From CAWJMD01 sp963843835 (lineage in GTDB: Bacteria; Actinomycetota; Actinomycetes; Actinomycetales; CAWJMD01): DNA of 64,000 nt. Every line of letters starts with the position of its first letter. Positions within the stretch are counted from its first letter, which is position 1. The notes beneath the pieces are model-generated. The model made no database searches. It was not told the origin of the DNA and saw nothing but the letters and a program-made list of their open reading frames with translations. A program made the translations under genes and the position numbers. The stretch lies in NCBI GenBank assembly GCA_963843835.1, contig CAWJMD010000008.1, forward strand, positions 682,001 through 746,000, given 5' to 3'. Shown piece by piece: positions 1 to 7,759 of the stretch.

Positions 1-1
1 C

Positions 2-1120
2 CGAGGCTCCCTTGCTGGTCCTCGCACCGTCCGCGCGACTTCGCCCGGCGCGTCGGCGCGCACCGGCCTCATCGGATTCGGCGAGTCGTACATGGCGGGG
101 GACTGGGACGCACCCGACCTCGCCGGTGTGCTCACCGTGTTCGCCGAGCAGATGGCCTCGCTGGTGCCCGCCCCGCTGCAGAACCTACGCAGGCTCGCCG
201 TACGGGCGAACCCGCTCTCGCACAGGGGGAGCCAGGAGAACACGCGCCGCAACATCGCGGCCCACTACGACCTCTCCAACGAGATGTTCGAGCTGTGGCT
301 CGACGAGGGCATGAGCTACTCGTCCGGGATCTACCACCCGGCGAGCGAGGACGGGACCCAGGACGAGGCCGAGCTGCTGGCCCTCGCGCAGGAGCGCAAG
401 ATCGAGCGGTTGCTCGACGTCGCCCGTGTCGGCCCCGGCAGCTCCGTGCTCGAGATCGGCACCGGGTGGGGGGAGCTCGCCCTCCGCGCGGCGGCGCGTG
501 GGGCCCGCGTGCACTCCGTGACCCTCTCGGTCGAGCAGGCAGAGCTCGCCCGCCGTCGCGTCGCCGACGCTGGCCAGTCCGACCGCGTCACGATCGAGGT
601 CTGCGACTACCGCGACACCAGCGGTCAGTACGACGCCGTCGTCTCCGTGGAGATGATCGAGGCCGTCGGCCACGAGTTCTGGCCCGACTACTTCTCCACG
701 CTCGCCGCCCGCACCGCCCCGGGCGGACGGGCTGTGGTGCAGGCGATCACGATGCCCCACGACCGCATGCTGGCGACGCGCGAGACCTTCACGTGGGTGC
801 AGAAGTACATCTTCCCGGGTGGCTTCCTGCCGTCGACCGAGTCCATCGCCGCCTCAGCGCGGGGCGCCGGCATGCGGGTCCAGGAGCGGCTGGCCTTCGG
901 CCAGCACTACGCACGCACCCTGCGCGCGTGGCGGGACCGGTTCGAGGCCAACGCCGGCCAGGTCGCTGCCGTCGGGTTCGACGACGTCTTCCGGCGCATG
1001 TGGTCCCTGTACCTGGCCTACTCGGAGGCGGGCTTCGCCTCCGGGTACCTGGACGTGCAGCAGATCGTGATGGTCCCTGCCGAGCAGCGCGCGACGACCA
1101 GGGAAGGGGCACGCCGATGA
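2..1120 (+). CDS. Cyclopropane-fatty-acyl-phospholipid synthase family methyltransferase (5' truncated by window edge)
   Basis: SAM-dependent methyltransferase of the CFA synthase/mycolic cyclopropane synthase family, expected to methylate or methylenate unsaturated acyl chains of membrane phospholipids. The reading frame is open to base 2 and the residues before the first ATG (base 92) already match the family (GLIGFGESYM), so the start lies outside the window. Visible motifs: HYDLSNEMFELWLD lid, the SAM loop EIGTGWG, EMIEAVG carrying the Glu that binds bicarbonate in E. coli Cfa, YIFPGGFLPS, and a C-terminal Tyr region (FGQHYARTL). The family Cys (YSCAYW in E. coli) is Ser here (YSSGIY). 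Its stop overlaps the next gene's start (ATGA), so the two are probably translationally coupled. The exact product (cyclopropane, methyl-branched or other) cannot be told from sequence. Confidence 0.9.
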   Translation, partial: RGSLAGPRTVRATSPGASARTGLIGFGESYMAGDWDAPDLAGVLTVFAEQMASLVPAPLQNLRRLAVRANPLSHRGSQENTRRNIAAHYDLSNEMFELWLDEGMSYSSGIYHPASEDGTQDEAELLALAQERKIERLLDVARVGPGSSVLEIGTGWGELALRAAARGARVHSVTLSVEQAELARRRVADAGQSDRVTIEVCDYRDTSGQYDAVVSVEMIEAVGHEFWPDYFSTLAARTAPGGRAVVQAITMPHDRMLATRETFTWVQKYIFPGGFLPSTESIAASARGAGMRVQERLAFGQHYARTLRAWRDRFEANAGQVAAVGFDDVFRRMWSLYLAYSEAGFASGYLDVQQIVMVPAEQRATTREGARR

Positions 1121-2412
1121 CCAGCACCGCGCAGACCCGTCAGGTGCCCACCGTTGGTGGTGTCGCGCAGCGTCTGGGCGCCGTCGTGGGTCCCATGTTC
1201 GGTGGGCAGATCCCCATCCGACTGCGGGCCTGGGACGGCAGCGAGACCGGACCGCCCGACGCTCCCGTCGCCGTCTTGCGGTCTCCGGACGCGTTGCGTC
1301 GCGTGGTCTTCCACCCCGGCGAGCTCGGGCTGGCCCAGGCCTACGTCACCGGTGAGCTCGACGTCGACGGTGACCTGCTCGACGGGCTCCGGCGCGTCTG
1401 GGCCAGCGTCCGGGAGACGGGGGCGACCGGTCGGCTGACGCCCGGTGTGCTCGCGGGAGGTGCCCGGACGGCGCTGGGGCTCGGCCTCGTCGGCCTGCCC
1501 CCGGCCCCTCCCGCATCGCAGGCGCGGATGCGTGGACGACTGCACAGCAAGCTGCGGGACCGTGCGGCGATCTCGCACCACTACGACCTGTCGAACGACT
1601 TCTACGCACTGATCCTCGACCCGCACATGGCCTACTCCAGCGGGTACTGGACCAGCGACGACCCGTCGTACACCGTCGAGGACGCGCAGCGGGACAAGCT
1701 CGACCTGGTCTGCCGCAAGCTCGGCCTGCGACCCGGGATGCGCCTCCTCGACGTGGGGTGCGGCTGGGGCTCGCTCTCCCTGCACGCCGCCGAGCACTAC
1801 GGGGCGCGCGTCACGGGGGTGACCCTGTCGACCGAGCAGCGGTCCTTCGTGCAGGCGCGGGTGGCCGAGCGCGGGCTGGGTGACCGTGTCGAGGTGCGCC
1901 TACAGGACTACCGGGAGGTCGGTGACCCGCCGTTCGACGCCGCGGCGTCGATCGAGATGGGCGAGCACGTGGGGGAGCACAACTACCCGGGGTTCGCGGC
2001 CGGCTTCCACCGTCTCTTGCGTCCCCATGGGCGCGTCCTGATCCAGCAGATGTCGCGCCGCACGCGGCCCGGCGGCGGACCGTTCATCGAGGCGTACATC
2101 GCGCCGGACATGACGATGCGTCCGGTGGGGGAGACGGTCGAGCTGCTCGAGGAGGCCGGGCTCGAGGTGCGCGACGTCCACGCGCTGCGCGAGCACTACG
2201 TCCGCACCGTGCACGCCTGGTACCGGACCTTCGAGGAGAACTGGGAGACGGCCGTCTCCATGGTCGGCGAGGAGGTGGCACGCGTCTGGCGTCTCTACCT
2301 CGTCGGCGGGGCCCTGGCCTTCGAGGAGGGCCGTATGGGAGTGGACCAGATCCTGGCCGTGCGCCGCGCGGACGACGGAAGCTCCGGCCTTCCGGCGGTG
2401 CGCGACTGGTGA
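1117..2412 (+). CDS. Second cyclopropane-synthase-like SAM methyltransferase, divergent
   Basis: 431-residue class I SAM methyltransferase, paralogous to the gene it overlaps by 4 bases. It has an N-terminal CFA-type domain (about residues 30-110), HHYDLSNDFYALILD, the SAM loop LLDVGCGWG and EMGEHVG. It differs from true Cfa where the substrate-lid motif (IFPGG.LPS) is expected: here the sequence reads YIAPDMTMRPVGE. That suggests a different substrate or a different final product. The family Cys is again Ser (YSSGYW). It is followed by a DUF1295 gene overlapping by 4 bases (GTGA), so three genes form one lipid-modification operon. Family assignment is firm; function beyond acyl-lipid methylation is inference. 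Confidence 0.88.
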   Translation: MTSTAQTRQVPTVGGVAQRLGAVVGPMFGGQIPIRLRAWDGSETGPPDAPVAVLRSPDALRRVVFHPGELGLAQAYVTGELDVDGDLLDGLRRVWASVRETGATGRLTPGVLAGGARTALGLGLVGLPPAPPASQARMRGRLHSKLRDRAAISHHYDLSNDFYALILDPHMAYSSGYWTSDDPSYTVEDAQRDKLDLVCRKLGLRPGMRLLDVGCGWGSLSLHAAEHYGARVTGVTLSTEQRSFVQARVAERGLGDRVEVRLQDYREVGDPPFDAAASIEMGEHVGEHNYPGFAAGFHRLLRPHGRVLIQQMSRRTRPGGGPFIEAYIAPDMTMRPVGETVELLEEAGLEVRDVHALREHYVRTVHAWYRTFEENWETAVSMVGEEVARVWRLYLVGGALAFEEGRMGVDQILAVRRADDGSSGLPAVRDW

Positions 2413-3233
2413 GCACCTACCCCTGGGGCGACCTGCTGGCCGCACTGCCGTGGACGCTCGCGGCCGTGCTGGTCGCCCAGGCCGTGACACTGGCCGTCGC
2501 GCTCCGTCTGGGCCGCCACGCGATCGTCGACGTGACCTGGGGGGCCGGGTACGTCCTCGTCGCGCTGGTGACGTTCGTGCTCTCGGATGGTGTGGGCGAC
2601 GACCTTCGTCGCTGGGTCGTGCTGGTCATGACGGCAGCCTGGGGCGCACGGCTCGCCGTGCACATCGCCCGCCGCTCGCGCGGCGGCGAGGAGGACCCGC
2701 GCTACGTCGCCCTGCTGGAGCGCGCCGGGGACCGCAGTCGCGTCGTGTACGCGATCGAGCGCATCTACCTGCCCCAGGGTGCGCTGATGTGGCTGGTCTC
2801 CCTCCCGATCCAGGTCACGACCTTCGCGCCGTCGGCACTCGGGTGGCTCGCCTGGGTCGGGGTGGCCGTGTGGGGTCTCGGCCTGATCTTCGAGACCGTC
2901 GGGGACGCGCAGCTGACCCGGTTCCGCAACGACCCCGCCTCGAAGGGCCAGGTGCTCGACGGTGGGCTGTGGCGCTACACCCGTCACCCCAACTACTTCG
3001 GTGACGCGTGCGTGTGGTGGGGCCTCTTCCTCGTCGCCGCCGGCACCTGGCCAGGTGTGCTCACCGTGTTCTCCCCGCTGGTGATGACGTACCTGCTGAC
3101 CATGGGGTCGGGAAAGCCGTTGCTGGAGAAGGGCATGAGCTCACGACGCCCCGGTTACGACGAGTACGTCGCCCGCACCAGCGGCTTCTTCCCGCTCCCG
3201 CCCAAGCGGACGAGCGAGGGTCAGGGGACCTGA
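2409..3233 (+). CDS. DUF1295 integral membrane protein (steroid 5-alpha-reductase-like fold)
   Basis: 274 residues with six or so hydrophobic segments starting at the N-terminus. DUF1295 belongs to the steroid 5-alpha-reductase/isoprenylcysteine methyltransferase membrane fold; the C-terminal signature TRHPNYFGDACVWWG with the cofactor-facing His/Asn/Tyr is present (about residues 195-210). The GTG start overlaps the preceding methyltransferase stop, giving a tight three-gene operon. In other bacteria DUF1295 genes often accompany CFA-like methyltransferases, so a role in reducing or remodelling the modified acyl chain is plausible, but no member of this exact arrangement is known to me with a proven reaction. 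Confidence 0.82.
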   Translation: MSTYPWGDLLAALPWTLAAVLVAQAVTLAVALRLGRHAIVDVTWGAGYVLVALVTFVLSDGVGDDLRRWVVLVMTAAWGARLAVHIARRSRGGEEDPRYVALLERAGDRSRVVYAIERIYLPQGALMWLVSLPIQVTTFAPSALGWLAWVGVAVWGLGLIFETVGDAQLTRFRNDPASKGQVLDGGLWRYTRHPNYFGDACVWWGLFLVAAGTWPGVLTVFSPLVMTYLLTMGSGKPLLEKGMSSRRPGYDEYVARTSGFFPLPPKRTSEGQGT

Positions 3234-3252
3234 CCGCCCGCGAAGGGCTCGT

Positions 3253-3309
3253 CGAGATGGGAGGAGGGGGGCGCGGCGCGGTGACGCCTGCCCCCCTTCG
3301 CCCATCTCG
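3253..3309. terminator. Long imperfect hairpin between convergent genes
   Basis: Two 20-base arms (3253-3272 and 3290-3309) are complementary except for three central positions, with a 17-base loop. It lies between the convergent DUF1295 gene (+) and the ABC substrate-binding gene (-), so a bidirectional terminator is the simplest reading. There is no T-tract, as usual in high-GC actinobacteria. Confidence 0.6.
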
Positions 3310-3310
3310 C

Positions 3311-3340
3311 GCCGTCGACGAGGTCGACGAGGTCGACGGC
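3311..3340. repeat. GTCGAC-containing perfect end-palindrome with 12-base direct repeats
   Basis: GCCGTCGAC at 3311 and its reverse complement GTCGACGGC ending at 3340 frame a middle GTCGAC copy; GTCGACGAG recurs in tandem. It sits immediately after the hairpin at 3253-3309 and 8 bases before the stop of the minus-strand gene. It may be part of a compound terminator or a dispersed intergenic repeat. Confidence 0.45.
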
Positions 3341-3347
3341 CAGTCGG

Positions 3348-4745
3348 TCAGCCGCCGGTGGACGAGTTGTACTGCTCGATCGCCGGCTTCAGGCCCTCGG
3401 CCGCCTCGCTCAGGGACTGCTGCGGGTCCCCGCCGAGGACGGCCTTCTCCAGACCGTCCTCGCTCGCCTTGCGCGACTGCGGCATCACGCCGAGCGCGCA
3501 GCCCTGGGTGGCCGGGCTCAGCTCGGTCTCCTGGAGCTGCTGGACCGCCACGTCGAACTGCGGGTACTGGGAGCGCCACTCCACGTCCTCGGGGAGCTCG
3601 AGGGCGCCCTTGGAGATGGGGAAGTAGCCGGTGGTGGTGTGCCACGTCGCCTGCGACTCGGGCTGGGCGAGGAACTGGACGAACCGCCAGGCGGCCTCCT
3701 GGTGCGCCGCGTCATGGCCCTCGCCGTTGATCCACAGCGAGGCGCCCCCGATGATGGGGCCCGACGAGCTTCCCTCGGCCTTGGGGTAGTAGGCGACTCC
3801 CAGGTCGAAGGCGCCCTCGGCAGCCGCCGTGAAGCCGCGCACCTGCCCCGTGGACTCCAGCGTCATGGCCACCTGGCCGGCCTTGAACGCGTCCTGGGCC
3901 GCCGTGGTGTCGCGCCCGGTGTTGGCGGCGAGGCCGTCGGCGACCATGTCCTGCCACCACGAGGCCAGCTCGACCGCCTCGGGGCCGTCGAAGAGCACCT
4001 CCGTCGCCTTGCCGTCCCGACCGTTGCCCTCGTTGCAGTACTCGGCTCCGTTGCTCGCGATGTACTGCTCGAGCAGCCACCCGTAGATGGCGGCACCGAA
4101 GCCGAACTGGGCCGGACCGCCGTTCTTCACCGACAGCTTCTCGGCCGCCGCGCGGATCTCGTCGAGCGTCGAGGGCGGGTCCTCGGGGTCGAGGCCGGCC
4201 TGCTCGAAGAGCGTCTTGTTGTAGTAGAGGACGGGCATCGACGTGTTGAACGGCATCGACCACAGCTTGTCGTCGACCGTGTAGTACCCGGTGATGTTGG
4301 GCTGCAGGTCGGAGACGTCGTAGTCGTCGCGGTCGATGAACTCCTGCATGGGGACGACCTGCTGGGAGTCGATCATGAACCGGGTGCCGATGTCGTAGAT
4401 CTGCACCAGGTCGGGGGTGGAGCCGGACTGCACCGACGCCTTGTACTTGGTGATCGTGTCGTCGTAGTTGCCCTGGTAGACGGCCTCGACGGAGATCTTG
4501 CCCTCGTTCTGCGAGTTGAACTCGTCGACGAGCGCGTTCAGCGCCTCGCCGTTCGTCCCGTCCATGCCATGCCAGAACGTGACCTCGGTGACGCCGTCGA
4601 CGTTGTCGAGCGCGTCGGCGTCGGGGGCCTCTGCCTGCCCGCCTTCGCCACCACTGCCTCCGCCGCAGGCTGCCAGCCCGACGGTCATCGCGGTCAATGC
4701 CGCGACCAAGGCGAGCCGCCTCGTCGTGCGGTGGGTGTGTCTCAT
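3348..4745 (-). CDS. ABC importer substrate-binding lipoprotein, UgpB/sugar type
   Basis: 465-residue extracellular solute-binding protein (SBP_bac_1/UgpB-like). It has a lipoprotein signal with lipobox LAAC (Cys27), so it is anchored to the outer face of the membrane. TFWHGMDG and QSGSTPDLVQIYD fit glycerol-3-phosphate/oligosaccharide binding proteins. It is the last gene of the minus-strand operon permease-permease-binding protein. The ATG at 4745 is preceded by GAGGGAGA, a good ribosome binding site. Substrate is probably a sugar or glycerophosphodiester; not decidable from sequence. Confidence 0.9.
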   Translation of the reverse strand: MRHTHRTTRRLALVAALTAMTVGLAACGGGSGGEGGQAEAPDADALDNVDGVTEVTFWHGMDGTNGEALNALVDEFNSQNEGKISVEAVYQGNYDDTITKYKASVQSGSTPDLVQIYDIGTRFMIDSQQVVPMQEFIDRDDYDVSDLQPNITGYYTVDDKLWSMPFNTSMPVLYYNKTLFEQAGLDPEDPPSTLDEIRAAAEKLSVKNGGPAQFGFGAAIYGWLLEQYIASNGAEYCNEGNGRDGKATEVLFDGPEAVELASWWQDMVADGLAANTGRDTTAAQDAFKAGQVAMTLESTGQVRGFTAAAEGAFDLGVAYYPKAEGSSSGPIIGGASLWINGEGHDAAHQEAAWRFVQFLAQPESQATWHTTTGYFPISKGALELPEDVEWRSQYPQFDVAVQQLQETELSPATQGCALGVMPQSRKASEDGLEKAVLGGDPQQSLSEAAEGLKPAIEQYNSSTGG

Positions 4746-4785
4746 CGGTTCTCCCTCGTGGTCGTGCGGTGGGGGTCGGGGTGGC

Positions 4786-5610
4786 TCATTTGACGGCTCC
4801 GGCCGTCAGACCGCGCACGATGAAGCGCTGGCCGAAGAGCACGAGCAGGAGGGTGGGTGCCAGCGCCAGGACGACGCCCGCCAGCACCATGCCGGGGTCG
4901 CCCGAGTCGACGCTGCGCAGCTGGGTGATGCCGATCTGGATGGTCTGGCTCTCGGGTCGCTGGGTGACCAGCAGCGGCCAGAAGTACATGTTCCAGGCGG
5001 ACAGAAAGGCGTAGATGCCCAGCGCGGCCAGGGTCGGCCGACTCAGGGGGACGAGGATCGACCACAGGAAGCGGAGGTGCCCTGCCCCGTCGACCCGCGC
5101 GGCGTCACGCAGCTCGGTGGGGAAGGCCAGGAACGCCTGTCGGAGCAGGAAGACGCCGAAACCCGTGGCCAGGAAGGGAAGTGCGAGGGCCGCGTACGTG
5201 TCGATCAGCCGGAGGTCGGACATCAGCAGGTAGTTCGGGATGATGATCGCTTCCCACGGCACCATCATCGTCGCGAGGAAGAGGGCGAACCAGAAGCGGC
5301 GTCCGCGGAGGGGCAGGAAGACGAAGGCGTAGGCAGCCAGAGTGCTCGTGACGACCTGACCGACGGTGACGATCAGCGCGACCGAGACGCTGTTGCCGTA
5401 CTGCCGGACCAGCGGGATCACGTCGAGCGCCTTGGCGTAGTTCTCCGGGTGCAGGCCGTCGAGGGGGAGCAGCGACGGGGGAAAGCTGTTGATGTCCCGC
5501 GGCCCCATCAGGGACCCGACGACGGCGTAGTACACCGGGAACAGCACGACGAGGAAGAGCGCACCCAGCAGCACGTAGGTCCCCACGAGACCGGCTCGGC
5601 GTCCCCTCAT
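4786..5610 (-). CDS. Carbohydrate ABC transporter permease, UgpE/MalG type
   Basis: 274-residue inner-membrane permease with six predicted helices. The EAA loop that docks the ATPase is visible as ELRDAARVDGAGHLRFLW (about residues 165-182). The sequence FPVYYAVVGSL near the N-terminus and the C-terminal ALAPTLLLVLFGQRFIVRGL are typical for MalG-like subunits. Its ATG overlaps the stop of the upstream permease by 4 bases, and the binding-protein gene follows 40 bases downstream. No ATPase gene is in this operon. Confidence 0.9.
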   Translation of the reverse strand: MRGRRAGLVGTYVLLGALFLVVLFPVYYAVVGSLMGPRDINSFPPSLLPLDGLHPENYAKALDVIPLVRQYGNSVSVALIVTVGQVVTSTLAAYAFVFLPLRGRRFWFALFLATMMVPWEAIIIPNYLLMSDLRLIDTYAALALPFLATGFGVFLLRQAFLAFPTELRDAARVDGAGHLRFLWSILVPLSRPTLAALGIYAFLSAWNMYFWPLLVTQRPESQTIQIGITQLRSVDSGDPGMVLAGVVLALAPTLLLVLFGQRFIVRGLTAGAVK

Positions 5611-6545
5611 CGGTAGAACACCTTCCTCTCGAGCACGCCGAACTGGATGGCGGTGATGAGGAGCACGATGACCAGCAGCACGATGGCCTGGGCCGAGGCG
5701 TACCCGAAGTTGGAGTTGTTGTTGGCGAAGGCCTGGTCGTAGATCGAGTAGACGAGCGTCGTGGTGGACGAGTCGGGCCCGCCGCGGGTCAGGATGTGGA
5801 TCTGCCCGAAGCTCTGCAGCGACGTGATCGTTCCGGTGACGAGCAGGAAGAAGAGCTGCGGAGTGAGCAGCGGCACGATCACCGACCGCTGCAGCCGCAG
5901 ACCGTGCGCCCCGTCGAGCCGCGCGGCCTCGACCACGTCCTCGTCGATCGCCCCGAGCCCGGCGGAGAGCACGAGCAGGTTGTAGCCGAGCTGCATCCAG
6001 ACGGTGGCCAGGCTGACCGACAGCAGGGCGATAGAAGGATCGGTCAGCCAGGCCACGCGGTTGCCGCCCAGCTGCGTGATCAGTCCGTTCAGCACGCCCA
6101 CGGCCGGGTTGTAGAGCACCCCGAACACCACCGAGGCGGTCGCGACCGAGAACGCGAACGGCAGCGCGAAGCCGGTACGGAAGAACCGCACTGCCCGGAT
6201 GCGCTGGTTGAGCAGCAGCGCCAGCACCAGGGCGATGAGGAGGCTCGGCAGCACCGTGAGCACGGTGAAGCCCGCCGTCACCGCGAGGACCTGCCCGAAG
6301 TCACCGCCGCCGACCAGCCGCGCGTAGTTGTCGGCTCCCACGAAGCCGGAAGGGCGGCCGAACAGGTCGCTGCCCTGGAACGAGAGGAAGACCGACCGGC
6401 CCAGCGGCCAGAACATGAAGACGGCGAAGACGACCAGTGCGGGCACGAGGTAGAGGAACGCCCCGGCCGACTGCCGGCGGCCCGCCCCACGGGGTGCAGC
6501 CGGCTCGACCGTGACCTCGGGAGGCGCCGCGACCGTCGTGGTCAT
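5607..6545 (-). CDS. Carbohydrate ABC transporter permease, UgpA/MalF type
   Basis: 312 residues with six helices and the EAA loop VEAARLDGAHGLRLQRSV. It pairs with the UgpE-like permease encoded next. The frame stays open upstream to 6686; I chose ATG 6545 because the conserved part (FLYLVPALVVFAVFMFWPLG) begins about 40 residues later and the extension lacks family resemblance. A competing ATG at 6611 has a better ribosome site (GGAGGCGGAGGG), giving 334 residues. It is the first gene of the operon and is divergent from the LigD-like gene. Confidence 0.87.
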   Translation of the reverse strand: MTTTVAAPPEVTVEPAAPRGAGRRQSAGAFLYLVPALVVFAVFMFWPLGRSVFLSFQGSDLFGRPSGFVGADNYARLVGGGDFGQVLAVTAGFTVLTVLPSLLIALVLALLLNQRIRAVRFFRTGFALPFAFSVATASVVFGVLYNPAVGVLNGLITQLGGNRVAWLTDPSIALLSVSLATVWMQLGYNLLVLSAGLGAIDEDVVEAARLDGAHGLRLQRSVIVPLLTPQLFFLLVTGTITSLQSFGQIHILTRGGPDSSTTTLVYSIYDQAFANNNSNFGYASAQAIVLLVIVLLITAIQFGVLERKVFYR

Positions 6546-6652
6546 GCGGGGAACCGGTCGCGACAGGGGGAGAACCTCGCATTCGACGTCACGCCCGGAG
6601 AATAGGCCCATCCCTCCGCCTCCGCGCAAAACGGGAGGCGGGCGGGCACGGC

Positions 6653-6658
6653 TAGGTT
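6653..6658 (+). promoter_or_regulatory. TAGGTT -10 box, leaderless start of LigD-like gene
   Basis: TAGGTT lies 6 bases before ATG 6665, the spacing expected when transcription starts at the start codon. Confidence 0.6.
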
Positions 6659-6664
6659 GGCTCC

Positions 6665-7645
6665 ATGGGCAAGGGGACCGGCTCACCGGCCGTCGAGGTC
6701 GAGGTGGGTGACCGCACCATCCGTGTCTCGAACCCGGACCGCGTCTACTTCGCCGAGCGGGGCGAGACCAAGCTCGACCTGCTCGAGTACTACCTGGGCG
6801 TGGGCGACGGGATCGTGCGCGCCCTGCGTGAGCGGCCGTGCATGATGCACCGGTTCCCGGAGGGTGTCAGCGGCGAGAAGGTGCACCAGAAGCGGCTGCC
6901 CAGGGGGGCTCCTCCGTGGGTGGAGACCGTCCGCGTCCACTTCCCGCGCTACGGCCGCCACGCCGATGAGCTGTGCGTCACCGAGCTGCCGAGCGTCGCC
7001 TGGGCCGTGCAGATGTCCACCGTCGAGTTCCACCCCTGGAACTCCCGCCGGGCCGACACGGAGAAGCCGGACGAGTGGCGCATCGACCTCGACCCGATGC
7101 CGGAGTGTGGCTTCGACCGGGTCCGCCGGGTGGCGCACATCGCGCGCGAGGTGCTTGAGGAGCTCGGCGCGGTCGGATGGCCCAAGACCTCGGGTGGCCG
7201 AGGGTTGCACGTCTACGTACGGATCGAGCCCGCGTGGGGGTTCTCGGACGTCCGGCGCGCCGCCCTGGCTTTCGCGCGGGAGGTCGAGCGGCGCGCTCCC
7301 GACGACGTGACAACGACGTGGTGGCGTCGCGACCGGGACCCCGCGGCCCTCTTCGTCGACTACAACCAGAACGCCCGCGACCACACGGTCGCCAGTGCGT
7401 ACTCGGTACGGGGCAACCCCAGGGGCACGGTGTCGACGCCGATCCGCTGGGACGAGGTCGACGACGTCGAGCCCGACGACTGCACCATCGCGACCGTCCC
7501 GAGCAGGTACGCCGAGCTGGGCGACCTGCACGCGGGGATTGACGACGCCGTCTTCTCCATCGAGCCGCTGCTGGAGTGGGCGGACCGCGACGAGCGCGAC
7601 GGTGCGGTCGACGAGAACCTGCCGGAGGGCGCAACGCCGGACTGA
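6665..7645 (+). CDS. Standalone LigD-type polymerase domain (primase-polymerase, NHEJ family)
   Basis: 326-residue archaeo-eukaryotic primase-like polymerase corresponding to the Pol domain of LigD. The catalytic acidic pair is seen in RIDLDP (Asp141, Asp143), the third carboxylate in FVDYNQN (Asp232), and the nucleotide-binding His in SGGRGLHVYV (His182). There is no ligase or phosphoesterase domain and no Ku gene in the window, so it resembles the stand-alone PolD/Prim-PolC proteins of mycobacteria, which fill gaps with ribo- or deoxyribonucleotides. TAGGTT 6 bases upstream suggests a leaderless mRNA. Confidence 0.88.
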   Translation: MGKGTGSPAVEVEVGDRTIRVSNPDRVYFAERGETKLDLLEYYLGVGDGIVRALRERPCMMHRFPEGVSGEKVHQKRLPRGAPPWVETVRVHFPRYGRHADELCVTELPSVAWAVQMSTVEFHPWNSRRADTEKPDEWRIDLDPMPECGFDRVRRVAHIAREVLEELGAVGWPKTSGGRGLHVYVRIEPAWGFSDVRRAALAFAREVERRAPDDVTTTWWRRDRDPAALFVDYNQNARDHTVASAYSVRGNPRGTVSTPIRWDEVDDVEPDDCTIATVPSRYAELGDLHAGIDDAVFSIEPLLEWADRDERDGAVDENLPEGATPD

Positions 7646-7648
7646 GTC

Positions 7649-7670
7649 AGTGACATCGATGCATGTCACT
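7649..7670. repeat. Perfect 8-base inverted repeat just after the LigD-like gene
   Basis: AGTGACAT and ATGTCACT flank a 6-base spacer (CGATGC). It lies 3 bases after the stop and about 90 bases before the GGDEF-EAL gene. It could be an operator for that gene or a weak terminator. Confidence 0.4.
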
Positions 7671-7759
7671 CACTCCTCAAGGCGCAGGCTCCTGGGGCCG
7701 ATGCAGGTGGGTCGGACGGCTCGATCCGGCCACCGCCCTGACCGCGAGGAGGCCGAGCG

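Noticed and set aside
3313..3338. CRISPR-like direct repeats
   Set aside because: Only three short GTCGACGAG units with no spacers of regular length and no cas genes; it is a small tandem/palindromic repeat.
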